DNA from: Clostridiales bacterium
GTDB lineage: Bacteria; Bacillota; Clostridia; Saccharofermentanales; Saccharofermentanaceae
Direction of reading: 5' to 3'
NCBI GenBank assembly: GCA_017478485.1
Contig: JAFVDI010000021.1
Coordinates: forward strand, 124,001 to 188,000
DNA length: 64,000 nt
The number at the start of each line of letters is the position of its first letter. Within the stretch, counting starts at the first letter, position 1. The notes below the pieces were generated by a model. It was not told where the DNA came from and searched no databases. It saw only the letters and a list, made by a program, of their open reading frames with translations. The position numbers and the translations under genes were made by a program. Positions 33,737 to 42,179 of this stretch are shown here, piece after piece.

Positions 33737-36286
33737 TTATTTGACTTTGATCTTTATTGTTACTGTGCGTGTCGTAGCCGCAAATGCCGTACGACCTGCG
33801 GCAGCGACTCTGACTTTAACCGTATAAGTCTTCTTCTTCAGACCTTTCTTTACGGTGATCTTACCGGTTGTCTTACTGACAGAAAACTGTTTCTTGCCGC
33901 TGACCTTTGAGAAGGTAAGCCTGCCTTGGCCTTTGTCAATAAAAATATACAGTTTAGAAGGGCTTATTTTAGTCTTCTTTCTGCGTTTAGCTTTAGCTGA
34001 CTTTCCCGTAACACTAAGAGTATTGGATTCCAGATAATTGTAATCGTAATATCCTTTTGCGATCACGGATCCTTTTTTATTTAGAGCAAGGATCTCTATA
34101 TCAAAATAACCATATTTGGCAACCTTATCTGCGTTGATCAGCTTGGTGAGCAGATCATTCAGATATACTGAATTTGATGAAGTAGTAGTAATGACTACAT
34201 CCTCATACCTAATGCTTAACTTATACTTGGTGGCGCCTTTGAATTTGCTCCAGGACAGGATTCCGTTTGTACTCTTGACGTTTGCGATCTTACCGTATTT
34301 GGGAGCTGTGGAGCTTGACTTATAGTAATAACTTCCCCACCATTCTCCAATGATTACTCCGTCGCTGTCTAATGCTTCGACACCTAAAAAATAAGGACTG
34401 TCTTTTTCAATTGTTCCTGCAGATACCAGCTTATTGATCTTGGCGTTGATATCGAAAACAGTACTTGTGATCTCGTATGTAACATCACTTACATAAACCA
34501 CATATTTAGCAGCATTTTTGACTGCGTCCCAGTACATTGTGCCGTCTGTATCATAAGTAACATCGATATCAGTGTAACTGATAGGGGTGGCTTTAGAATC
34601 ATATGTATGAGTAAATGTGCATGAAGCTATCGTACAACCCTTAGTGTTGTCGGCATAGATAGTGATCGTATACTTGTTATCGTTACTTCTGAAATCGGAA
34701 TCATTTTTGATAAGCACGTCGATTGCTTTATGGAGATCGAATGAATTAGTTTTTGCTTCAGACATATCTCCCCATCCTTCGTCGTTGCATATATCGACCC
34801 AATACTTGCTTGTGCCTTCATACGCATCCCAGGTAAGGCTTCCTTCTGATGAAACTGAATAACCGTTGATCTGTCCGGGTTTAAATTCTTCAGAAGATGA
34901 TTCATAAGCCAATTGACCACCAAAACCTGCAATATATCTACCATATTTATCGTATGCAGATATTCCTACCCAATATTTACCGGATTTACCGAGTTCACCG
35001 GTCTTGATCATTTCATCGATAACTGCTCCGATATTGTATGATGTCTTTTCGACCGCTTTACTCCAGGATGACGTTAATTCAATATAGTAATAGTCGGCTC
35101 CTGTATACGGATCCCAGGTAAGAACACCATTTGCGATCTGGGCATTCGTGATATTACCGTATACTATGGGAGTGGCATTGGATGTGTACGTGAAAGTGGT
35201 TTCATACTTTGCGATCGTAATATCAAACTTGTTTATGGCTGAAACACGGATGTCGTACTTTCCATCAGTTGCTTTATCAATCTCTTCGTCCTCAATCATT
35301 CTGTCGATCGTGCTTTTCAGATTAATGGAAAGACTATTCGTTTCTAAATAGCCCCAGGATCCGATTTTTATGCTGTAAAACGTTGTGTTCGCATATGCTT
35401 TCCAGGACAGAACACCGTTCTTTAAAGTGGCGCTGAGTTTTCCGACTGTGTTTTCAGCCGGAGAAGTGTAATAGAAATAATCGTAGCCCTCAGCTCTGCG
35501 TACACCGTTACTGTCATATGCATAGATGTAAACATAGTAATATGCTCGTTTTTCGATTTCGTTTGCTTTGATCAATCGATCGATCTCTTTATAGAATTCA
35601 AATGAATTGGTCTTAACTGTATAAGTATGATCTAAGAACGAAACGTCATACTGAGTTGCATCTGTGACAGCCTTCCAGGTTATAACACCATTTTCATCAA
35701 TATCGATATCATCGATATCGCTCTCTACGATGGGTTTATCTTTTGCATCGCTGTTCTCTGATTCTCCGGGAGTGGTTTCTTCGGTGATTTCCGGAGTTTC
35801 CTCAGTGGGCTTTTCTGACTCTGCGGGTGTTTCTTCAGCCGGCTTTTCGGTTTCTGCCGGAGTTTCTGTTTCCTCGGGCTGTTCAGCTTCAGGCTTCTCC
35901 GTTTCAGCAGGAGCCTCTGTTTCAGGAACAGTTTCTGCAGGCTCTTCTTCAGCGGGCTTTTCAGTTTCCTTAGGAGCTTCGGTTTCGGTTGTTTCCTTCT
36001 CCTTCGGAGCTTCAGTCTCCTGCTTTTCTGTTTCTTTCGGAGCTTCAGCCTCGGTCTCTTTTGTTTCCTTAGGAGCGGTTTCAGCAGCCTTCTTGGTTTC
36101 CTTAGGTTTTTCTGCTGCCGGTTTCTCCGGTTCCTTCTTGTCCTCGGGTTCTGTGTCGCCTACAGCAGTCGGTGTGGCGGCATCTGTTTCATCAGCTAAT
36201 AAGAGACCGCCGGGGAACGGTGTCAGACTTACTACCATTGCCAATGAAAGCAGCATTGCACTTAACTTCTTTACAACTGGTTTCAT
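33737..36286 (-). CDS. Large secreted repeat surface protein
   Basis: 849 residues. Signal peptide (KKLSAMLLSLAMVVSLTPF, cleavage near ADETDAA), then a Glu/Thr/Pro/Lys-rich stalk with PKETE-type repeats (about 35-180). Six tandem units of about 96 residues follow, starting near 195, 290, 387, 480, 580 and 677. Each opens with a strand like GVLTWDPY or GILSWSKF, carries an amphipathic helix of the type IDxLIKxxE, and ends with a YDxxG-containing strand. The C-terminal domain (about 770-849) is Lys-rich, beta-type (KGLKKKTYTVKVRVAA). No sortase motif or S-layer repeat is seen, so attachment is unclear. The units look like fibronectin-III relatives with an inserted helix. Confidence 0.85.
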   Translation of the reverse strand: MKPVVKKLSAMLLSLAMVVSLTPFPGGLLLADETDAATPTAVGDTEPEDKKEPEKPAAEKPKETKKAAETAPKETKETEAEAPKETEKQETEAPKEKETTETEAPKETEKPAEEEPAETVPETEAPAETEKPEAEQPEETETPAETEKPAEETPAESEKPTEETPEITEETTPGESENSDAKDKPIVESDIDDIDIDENGVITWKAVTDATQYDVSFLDHTYTVKTNSFEFYKEIDRLIKANEIEKRAYYYVYIYAYDSNGVRRAEGYDYFYYTSPAENTVGKLSATLKNGVLSWKAYANTTFYSIKIGSWGYLETNSLSINLKSTIDRMIEDEEIDKATDGKYDIRVSAINKFDITIAKYETTFTYTSNATPIVYGNITNAQIANGVLTWDPYTGADYYYIELTSSWSKAVEKTSYNIGAVIDEMIKTGELGKSGKYWVGISAYDKYGRYIAGFGGQLAYESSSEEFKPGQINGYSVSSEGSLTWDAYEGTSKYWVDICNDEGWGDMSEAKTNSFDLHKAIDVLIKNDSDFRSNDNKYTITIYADNTKGCTIASCTFTHTYDSKATPISYTDIDVTYDTDGTMYWDAVKNAAKYVVYVSDVTYEITSTVFDINAKINKLVSAGTIEKDSPYFLGVEALDSDGVIIGEWWGSYYYKSSSTAPKYGKIANVKSTNGILSWSKFKGATKYKLSIRYEDVVITTTSSNSVYLNDLLTKLINADKVAKYGYFDIEILALNKKGSVIAKGYYDYNYLESNTLSVTGKSAKAKRRKKTKISPSKLYIFIDKGQGRLTFSKVSGKKQFSVSKTTGKITVKKGLKKKTYTVKVRVAAAGRTAFAATTRTVTIKIKVK

Positions 36287-36578
36287 AACTTACCTCCCAA
36301 CTAAAAATGCAGCATTTCAGCCGGCTACACCGAAAATCGCAGGCTGTTTCAGCTGCGATACATATTTGCTTAACGAAAAGGAGTACTTGTTTAGAAATAC
36401 GGCACTTCAATTAGGTAAGAAATTGTATCTGATTTGATTATAGTCACGGGATTGTAATAATTCACTCAAATCTAAAAGATTTTAGATAATTTACAAATAT
36501 AAACCTTATATTTTGGTAAATTGACAAGTTGATTTCCGTTAGCAGATGCTCACCTGTTTCCGCTTTGAAAAATTGTGC

Positions 36579-36606
36579 TTGAGATTCTGAACAAAATGGC
36601 TATAAT
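36579..36606 (+). promoter_or_regulatory. Sigma-A promoter of bioY
   Basis: TTGAGA (36579-36584), 16-bp spacer, TATAAT (36601-36606). Confidence 0.75.
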
Positions 36607-36610
36607 TGCG

Positions 36611-36643
36611 ATTGTAAAGTTAAAAGCGAAAGAGGTTTACAAT
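36611..36643 (+). promoter_or_regulatory. BirA (biotin repressor) operator
   Basis: ATTGTAAA (36611-36618) and TTTACAAT (36636-36643) form a perfect inverted repeat with a 17-bp spacer, flanked inside by G on each arm. This matches the TTGTAAAC-N-GTTTACAA pattern known for BirA sites in Firmicutes. It covers the expected transcription start of bioY, so holo-BirA binding should block transcription when biotin is plentiful. Confidence 0.85.
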
Positions 36644-36646
36644 TGC

Positions 36647-37240
36647 ATGGAATCCGAAAAGAGCACCGCAAATAAAAGACGCAGCATGATATATGACATA
36701 GTTGTCATAGCCATTTCGGCAGCCTTGATCACGGTCTGTTCCTGGATCTCCATACCTTTGGGGCCTGTCCCGTTTACGCTTCAGACCTTGGCGATACTTG
36801 CAGTGCTATTGACGCTCGGAGGCAGAAGGGGAACCATAGCTATCGTGGTCTATCTGGCACTCGGTGCAATCGGTGTTCCTGTTTTTGCCGGTTTCAAGGG
36901 TGGACCCGCGGCGCTTCTTGGACCTACGGGAGGTTTCCTTGTGGGATTTATCGCTGCGGCACTTATATTCTGGCTTCTTGAAAAGCTTGTATTCGCACGC
37001 CTTATGTCAACATCTGCAAAACGTCTGGTTTTCGGTCTCATCAACTCATTGATATTCGAACTGGTCCTCTATGTTGTTGGCGTCATCTGGTTCATGACCG
37101 TCTATGCTGCCAAGACAGGCCCCATCGGTCTCGGAGCGGTTCTCAGCATGTGCGTGATACCGTTCATCATCCCGGATATCGTCAAGATGATCGCAGCAGC
37201 GGTAATCGGAAGCCGCGCATACCGTTTCGTCCGTAAGTAA
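36647..37240 (+). CDS. bioY: BioY, biotin-specific ECF transporter S component
   Basis: 197 residues, six membrane helices. Family motifs: PLGPVPFTLQTLAILAVLL, GVPVFAGFKGGPAALLGPTGG and the late VIPFIIPDIVKMIAA. It captures biotin at the membrane, either with a shared ECF module (not in the window) or alone. The ATG at 36647 is chosen because the in-frame ATG at 36575 lies upstream of the promoter. The operator immediately upstream indicates repression by BirA. Confidence 0.94.
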   Translation: MESEKSTANKRRSMIYDIVVIAISAALITVCSWISIPLGPVPFTLQTLAILAVLLTLGGRRGTIAIVVYLALGAIGVPVFAGFKGGPAALLGPTGGFLVGFIAAALIFWLLEKLVFARLMSTSAKRLVFGLINSLIFELVLYVVGVIWFMTVYAAKTGPIGLGAVLSMCVIPFIIPDIVKMIAAAVIGSRAYRFVRK

Positions 37241-37260
37241 AGAAAACATCCCCTGTTTGT

Positions 37261-37282
37261 GTTAATATGATTTGATATTAAC
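37261..37282 (+). promoter_or_regulatory. Perfect palindrome upstream of the BcrA-like ABC gene
   Basis: GTTAATAT (37261-37268) and ATATTAAC (37275-37282) with a six-base centre, 25 bases before the start codon. Likely a repressor site near the promoter; no regulator gene is adjacent. Confidence 0.45.
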
Positions 37283-37307
37283 CGACTATTGGAATAGGGG
37301 GTCAACA

Positions 37308-38216
37308 ATGGATAACACATCGGATCTGATGCTCAAGGTTACCGATGTTTGCAAGAATTACGGCAAACATGAAGTCCTCAAGCAGATGTCGTTTGCGGTT
37401 CCGAAAGGTTCGATCTACGGACTGGTTGGGAAGAACGGTGCAGGTAAGACCACGATAATGAGGATCATCTCAGGTCTTCAGAAACCCACATCGGGCAAAG
37501 TTGAATACTGTTTTGACCATAAGGGCTACGGCAAGATCGGTGCCTTGGTAGAACTGCCTTCGATCTATTCGACCAAGTCTGCGCGGGATAACCTCATCTT
37601 TCAGTATATGAATCTCGGCCTTAAGATCGATGATTCCATCGATGAGATACTTGAGTATGTCGATCTTGCGAATACAGGCAAAAAGAAGGCCGGCAGGTTC
37701 TCGCTCGGTATGCGCCAGAGGCTTGGGATCGGCATGGCAATGGCCGGCAACCCTGATCTTCTGATCCTTGACGAGCCTATCAACGGCCTCGACCCTGAAG
37801 GAATCATACAGGTAAGAGATCTTCTGATCAGGTTAAACCGAGAGAAGGGGATCACGATAATAATCTCAAGTCACATCCTTTCAGAACTTTCGAAGCTTGC
37901 GACCAACTTTGCATTCGTTCAGGACGGAACCATCGTACGTGAGGTTACGACCGAGGAAGTCGAGAATGCAGGCGGTATCCAGTCAGATTTCTACTCGGCA
38001 AATCCCGAAGGTTTGCTTAAGGTGCTGCAGGGAAAAGGACTTGAAGCCAGGATCGATCCTCAGACAGGCATAGTAAAGGCAAAAGGCGTCTTTAATCTGA
38101 CCGATGTTGTTACGGAAGCTTCAAAGCAGGGCGTCAATATTGCCCGTGTCAGCACGCGGGACACTGATCTTGAGACCTATTTCATCAATCTGGTGGGAGG
38201 TCATCTGAATGGGTAA
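37308..38216 (+). CDS. ABC transporter ATPase, BcrA type
   Basis: 302 residues from the ATG after AGGGGG. Walker A GKNGAGKTT, signature FSLGMRQRLGIGMAM, Walker B LLILDEPINGLD and the switch His in SSHILSEL. The C-terminal 80 residues form the extension typical of bacitracin/lantibiotic-type exporters. It pairs with the permease that starts eight bases before its stop. Probable role: export of, or protection from, a peptide antibiotic; not proven by sequence. Confidence 0.92.
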   Translation: MDNTSDLMLKVTDVCKNYGKHEVLKQMSFAVPKGSIYGLVGKNGAGKTTIMRIISGLQKPTSGKVEYCFDHKGYGKIGALVELPSIYSTKSARDNLIFQYMNLGLKIDDSIDEILEYVDLANTGKKKAGRFSLGMRQRLGIGMAMAGNPDLLILDEPINGLDPEGIIQVRDLLIRLNREKGITIIISSHILSELSKLATNFAFVQDGTIVREVTTEEVENAGGIQSDFYSANPEGLLKVLQGKGLEARIDPQTGIVKAKGVFNLTDVVTEASKQGVNIARVSTRDTDLETYFINLVGGHLNG

Positions 38217-39270
38217 GCTTTTAAGATTTGAATTTAAAAGAATAAGGATGAACCTTTTCTTCTGGATCATAACCGCATACTGCATCGTGTGGCCGATCTT
38301 TGTAGCCGGATTCTACAGGCTGATGTTTACTCTAAAGATCACCGACAGCGGCATTTCATTCGGTGAACTCGTTATGTCGGGTGATGAGAAGCGGTACATC
38401 ACATGGCTCATACTTTCGGCATTCTTTGCCGAGATGCCCAAGTTCATGGCACTGTTCACCTGTCTTTATATCGGCAAGGACACGAGTGACGGTTTTGTCC
38501 GCAACAAGATAATCGCGGGCCACTCGAGGCTGTCAATATTCATGACCAATAATATCGCACAGTCGCTGGTTACCGTTTTCTGGTGCTTTGTCTATGTGTG
38601 CTTTGGTGCTTTGGGCCTGAAGCTAACGGGTATCGGTCCTGATATTAACGGCGGGGAGATGTTTATCCGTGTTGCCACGGCAGTCGTTGTGCTTCTCGTG
38701 ATGTCAGCGCTTTTCACGTCTCTTGCAATGGCATTCCGCAACCGCGCTCTGCCTGTGGTCTTATCGATCCTGTTTACCATGATAATCGGAACGGTAACGA
38801 TGGCGGTCGGCATGTTTAATATGCCGAAAGCGGCTGCCGACAGTTACGAAAAGGTCTGCGTCGAAACGATCGAACATAACGTTTCCGAAGGAATCTATAC
38901 TGAGGCCGAGGGAGCCGCACTTAAGAAGATGCACACGAGCGAGAGCATCAGAGGCGGCAAGGCATGGTACGTGTTCCATCCTGTATATCAGGCAACCACG
39001 GCAGGTTTCCAGAGTGATTTCGCGATGCCGAATGCGCTCGGATTGGGAGCTGAAATGCGTTATCCGGAAAAGTTCAGTTTTTCGGATAATCTGGCTCAAT
39101 CAGCAGCGCTTGGAAATATATTTACAGATAAGGAGAATTTCGACAATCAGCCCGGCGTGACAACGTCTTACGGTTCAAAGTGTCTTGAATACGTCTTGAA
39201 GTCCGTGATATGGTATGCCGTTGTAACTGTTGCGGGTTTTGCAGTTTTCAGAAAGAAAGATTTGTTCTAA
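38209..39270 (+). CDS. ABC-2 type permease partner of the BcrA-like ATPase
   Basis: 353 residues, six membrane helices with a large extracytoplasmic loop (about 200-320) between helices five and six, as in BcrB/ABC-2 proteins. GGAGG lies within the ATPase gene. Its stop overlaps the next start (TAATG), so the downstream P-loop protein is translated with it. Confidence 0.85.
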   Translation: MGKLLRFEFKRIRMNLFFWIITAYCIVWPIFVAGFYRLMFTLKITDSGISFGELVMSGDEKRYITWLILSAFFAEMPKFMALFTCLYIGKDTSDGFVRNKIIAGHSRLSIFMTNNIAQSLVTVFWCFVYVCFGALGLKLTGIGPDINGGEMFIRVATAVVVLLVMSALFTSLAMAFRNRALPVVLSILFTMIIGTVTMAVGMFNMPKAAADSYEKVCVETIEHNVSEGIYTEAEGAALKKMHTSESIRGGKAWYVFHPVYQATTAGFQSDFAMPNALGLGAEMRYPEKFSFSDNLAQSAALGNIFTDKENFDNQPGVTTSYGSKCLEYVLKSVIWYAVVTVAGFAVFRKKDLF

Positions 39271-39941
39271 TGTTTTACGAAGATCACAGATTAAGTATTG
39301 TAATAGGGGCTTACGGAAGCGGTAAGTCCGAGATAGCCGTCAATATGTCGCTTGCGCAGAGAAAAGCTTTTCCTGACAAAAAGCTCCTCATCGCCGACCT
39401 TGATATAATAAATCCGTTCTACAGGTCGTCCGACTGTGCACCGGCACTTGAGAAATCCGGAATAAAGGTAATCTCGCCGATGTATGCGGGTTCCAATGTG
39501 GATGCTCCGGTCCTGCCTCCGGAAATGTTCGTTATCTTCGATGACGAAAGCTACACCGGCATTTTCGATATCGGCGGAGAGGACATGGGAGCAACGGTCC
39601 TTGGATCGATCAGAAAAAGGATCGAGAACTGTGACACGCAGATCCTCATGGCCGTAAACACTCTGAGACCTTTTACTTCAGATGCGGCGCAGGTTGCGCA
39701 GATGACAGCGATCCTTTCGGAGGCCGCAGGATTTAAGATCGACGGGTACCTTCATAACACCAATCTGCTGGAAGAGACTACGCCTGAGATAATCGCGGAA
39801 GGCGAGAGGATAATGGAGGAGGCTTCAAAGATGACAGGCGTCCCCGTCGTTGCTACCTGCTATATGGAAGGAACGGATCTTCCGGAGATCAAAGGACATG
39901 AGCTGTTCCCGATGACCAGGCAGATCTTCTATAATTACTGA
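39270..39941 (+). CDS. P-loop NTPase (MinD/CobQ-like), unknown role
   Basis: 223 residues, soluble. SIVIGAYGSGKSEIAVNM holds the Walker A (about 13-20), LLIADLDIINPF a Walker B-like Asp pair, and YTGIFDIGGEDMGA a switch-like segment; VNTLRPF resembles a nucleotide-binding loop. It belongs to the SIMIBI-type ATP-binding proteins but not to a named subgroup I can place. The one-base overlap with the ABC permease gene suggests a shared role, such as regulating or assembling the exporter. This is inference. Confidence 0.8.
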   Translation: MFYEDHRLSIVIGAYGSGKSEIAVNMSLAQRKAFPDKKLLIADLDIINPFYRSSDCAPALEKSGIKVISPMYAGSNVDAPVLPPEMFVIFDDESYTGIFDIGGEDMGATVLGSIRKRIENCDTQILMAVNTLRPFTSDAAQVAQMTAILSEAAGFKIDGYLHNTNLLEETTPEIIAEGERIMEEASKMTGVPVVATCYMEGTDLPEIKGHELFPMTRQIFYNY

Positions 39942-39962
39942 CAGCTGTATTTCATGCTTTTC

Positions 39963-39993
39963 GAGGGGCTTCCTTTGCGGAGCCCCTTTGTTA
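39963..39993 (+). terminator. Intrinsic terminator of the BcrAB/NTPase operon
   Basis: Stem GGGGCTTCC / GGAGCCCC with one G-U pair, then TTTGTTATTAT. Confidence 0.85.
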
Positions 39994-40075
39994 TTATCCG
40001 GATGTTTTTTCGTCCGTTTTCGACACCCGGCATCCAAAGTGTTGTTTAAGCATCAGAAACGCCCTTCATTGCTGA

Positions 40076-40104
40076 TTGTTTCAGGTGCCTTCCATGATGA
40101 TAAT
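40076..40104 (+). promoter_or_regulatory. Sigma-A promoter of the small lipoprotein
   Basis: TTGTTT (40076-40081), 17-bp spacer, GATAAT (40099-40104). Confidence 0.6.
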
Positions 40105-40150
40105 GGGGCCATCAAACAAAACCACAGGGTATTGAAGGAAGGACATGAAC

Positions 40151-40348
40151 ATGAAAGAAGTAGTAACAACACTTGCAGCAACAGCAGCACTTTTGATAAT
40201 GTCAGTCTCTTTGGCAGGCTGTGCACATCTTGTACCTGAAAAGCAGACTCATATTGCAGCCAAAGCTGCAGTACAGCAGTATATGCAGAATCAGGACATT
40301 TCGATAGCAGGAGAAGGTCAGAATCTACAGTCTGGTATTCTCGTATAA
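40151..40348 (+). CDS. Small lipoprotein, 65 residues
   Basis: MKEVVTTLAATAALLIMSVS followed by LAGC (lipobox Cys24) and only about 40 mature residues. The ATG at 40151 has GGAAGG at eight bases; the ATG at 40145 is too close to it. It has its own promoter and terminator. Function unknown. Confidence 0.72.
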   Translation: MKEVVTTLAATAALLIMSVSLAGCAHLVPEKQTHIAAKAAVQQYMQNQDISIAGEGQNLQSGILV

Positions 40349-40422
40349 ACAATTTGACAATAGAGCCTGTTTCATTCCTATTGATATAAACAGTCTTTAT
40401 ACTCATCCTTTACCCCCCTTCA

Positions 40423-40460
40423 AAAACCCCGGGATATCTTTCCCGGGGCTTTTTCGTTTT
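40423..40460 (+). terminator. Intrinsic terminator of the small lipoprotein gene
   Basis: Stem CCCCGGGA / TCCCGGGG followed by CTTTTTCG. Confidence 0.92.
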
Positions 40461-40484
40461 CGGGGTCATTGAGTATGTAAAATA

Positions 40485-40536
40485 TTGTTGTTTTGTCAAA
40501 TAAATGATATTATTTTACTGGCGGTCGCAAGGACCG
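40485..40536 (+). promoter_or_regulatory. Promoter and 5' hairpin of the SPFH gene
   Basis: TTGTTG (40485-40490), 17-bp spacer, TATTAT (40508-40513). A hairpin CGGTC-GCAAG-GACCG (about 40522-40536) sits at the transcript start. Confidence 0.65.
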
Positions 40537-40563
40537 TAAAGAAATATCAGGAGGAATAATATC

Positions 40564-41958
40564 ATGGGATTGATTAGTTTGATTAAGAACGTTGCCGGTA
40601 CCGTTTTCGGAACGGTCGGTGATGAGGTTAGAGATCAGTATCTTGAGTTCTTTACCTGCGATTCTCTCGGCGACAACATCCTTGTTAAGAAGGGTGCCAA
40701 CCGTATGCAGAAGGGCCGCAACGTAGGCAGCTCAGAGATCATTTCACAGGGTTCAGTCATTGCTGTACCCGAAGGAACAGCACTTCTGCTCGTAGACGGC
40801 GGACAGATCGTTGATTTTACAATGGTTGCCGGCTACTACAGATGGGATTCTTCAACATCTCCTTCAGTATTTGCTCCCGGCGGTTTCGGCGAGAACATCA
40901 AGAAGACGGTTGTTGATGCATGGACACGTATGAAGCAGGGCGGAGAGCTCTCCAAGCAGCAGAGAGTTTACTTCGTTAACTTGCTCGAGATCAGGAACCA
41001 GAATTTCGGTACACCTGCTCCTGTCAGCTACGAAGATCCTGCTTACATGACAGTTTACATCCGCCTTAACGGTACATTCTCTTACAGGATCCAGGACCCT
41101 GTAACATTCTTCAGGAATATCTCCGGTAATATCGCTGATGTCTACACCAACGACGACTTCATGGGCACACCTTCAAAGCCCCTCCAGCCTCGTCTTGAGT
41201 TCCTCGATCACATTACCGAGGCTCTCAACAAGTGCAGCATTGATACTCCGGACAGCCCTGCCATCAAGTTCTCACAGCTCCCTGCACATCAGGGCCAGTT
41301 CCGTAACTACATGGCTGAGGTCCTCGATCAGGACTGGCTCCAGACAAGAGGCGTTGTCGTTCAGGCAGTCGCTATCGGTTCTGTCACACCTGATGACGAG
41401 ACACGTCAGAGGATCCAGAGCATCCAGACAGAGCAGATCTACGGCAGAGACCAGGCTGCGCTCAACGCTTACAAGGGCCGTGCTGTTGCAGACGGTATCA
41501 GAGCTGCAGGTTCTAACGAAGCTGGTGCAGGCAGTGCAGGCGCTGGTATCGGTATGCTCGGTGTCGCTGCCATGACAATGGCTAACAACGGCGTTATGGG
41601 CGCTCCTATGGGCGGTGCTCCTCTGGGCGGAGCTCCTGTTGCAGGCGCAGCTATGGGCGGCGCAGCAATGGGCGCAGCGGGTGCTGCAGCAGCTCCCGCA
41701 GGCTGGACATGCTCTTGCGGTCAGGCAGGCAACCAGGGTAACTTCTGTATGAACTGCGGTGCAGGCAAGCCCGCTCCGGCAGCTCCCGCAGCAGCAGGCT
41801 GGACATGCTCTTGCGGCCAGACAGGCAACCAGGGTAATTTCTGCCAGGGTTGCGGTGCCAAGAAGCCCGCTCCTGTGGCTTGCCCTAAGTGCGGCTGGCA
41901 GCCGGCTCCCGGACAGACATCCAAGTTCTGCCCTGAATGCGGTACACAGCTCCAGTAA
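40564..41958 (+). CDS. SPFH-domain protein with C-terminal zinc ribbons (YdjI/virion-core-like)
   Basis: 464 residues. The SPFH (band 7) core spans about 20-305, with no N-terminal membrane helix; attachment is probably peripheral. A Gly/Ala/Met-rich linker (about 315-375) leads to two near-identical ribbons (WTCSCGQxGNQGNFC, about 380-400 and 415-435) and a third (CPKCGWQPAPGQTSKFCPEC). This is the layout of Bacillus YdjI-type proteins linked to envelope stress and phage-shock-like responses; that role is inferred. Codon bias suggests high expression. Confidence 0.9.
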   Translation: MGLISLIKNVAGTVFGTVGDEVRDQYLEFFTCDSLGDNILVKKGANRMQKGRNVGSSEIISQGSVIAVPEGTALLLVDGGQIVDFTMVAGYYRWDSSTSPSVFAPGGFGENIKKTVVDAWTRMKQGGELSKQQRVYFVNLLEIRNQNFGTPAPVSYEDPAYMTVYIRLNGTFSYRIQDPVTFFRNISGNIADVYTNDDFMGTPSKPLQPRLEFLDHITEALNKCSIDTPDSPAIKFSQLPAHQGQFRNYMAEVLDQDWLQTRGVVVQAVAIGSVTPDDETRQRIQSIQTEQIYGRDQAALNAYKGRAVADGIRAAGSNEAGAGSAGAGIGMLGVAAMTMANNGVMGAPMGGAPLGGAPVAGAAMGGAAMGAAGAAAAPAGWTCSCGQAGNQGNFCMNCGAGKPAPAAPAAAGWTCSCGQTGNQGNFCQGCGAKKPAPVACPKCGWQPAPGQTSKFCPECGTQLQ

Positions 41959-41995
41959 GCTGTACATTAGCCGAAAGGCAAAAACTAAGCAGATT

Positions 41996-42027
41996 AAAGG
42001 CCATTCCGAAAGGGATGGCCTTTTTTA
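41996..42027 (+). terminator. Intrinsic terminator of the SPFH gene
   Basis: Stem AAAGGCCATTCC / GGGATGGCCTTT, loop GAAA, then TTTTA. Confidence 0.95.
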
Positions 42028-42114
42028 TAAAAGATTCAAGATATTTATGTCAGATTGTTGAAATTTATGGTGGTTTTAGTTGATAATGAAAAAGATACGG
42101 ATCATAGTGGCAAT

Positions 42115-42159
42115 TTGGGTGATGCTTCTGCCGTAATCTAATATAGACACGGTGTGTCT
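42115..42159 (+). promoter_or_regulatory. Promoter of the first polysaccharide unit, with palindrome at +1
   Basis: TTGGGT (42115-42120), 18-bp spacer, TAATAT (42139-42144). AGACAC-GGT-GTGTCT (42145-42159) covers the expected start site and could be an operator or 5' hairpin. Confidence 0.5.
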
Positions 42160-42179
42160 TATGTTTGAGGGGATAGAAA

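Larger units (their letters stand above)
36287..36646. other. 360-base region between surface-protein and bioY genes
   Basis: Leftward: a -10 box TATAAT (36442-36437), then a roughly 145-base leader. The leader has a hairpin of ATCGCAG/CTGCGAT with inner CTG/CAG (36336-36359) and a second short hairpin (AAATGC/GCATTT near 36304-36316), ending in GGGAGG before the surface-protein ATG. Rightward: the bioY promoter and BirA operator. No further gene is seen. Confidence 0.6.

Noticed and set aside
35664..36437. 257-codon frame antisense to the surface protein, Ser/Val/Gly-rich
   Set aside because: Produced by the Glu/Thr/Pro repeat on the other strand; no start signals, and it runs across the real gene's promoter.
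41272..41967. 231-codon open frame antisense to the SPFH gene
   Set aside because: It is a shadow of a gene with strong codon bias and repetitive Gly/Ala and zinc-ribbon codons; it has no ribosome-binding site and an implausible Cys/Ser/Ala-rich composition.
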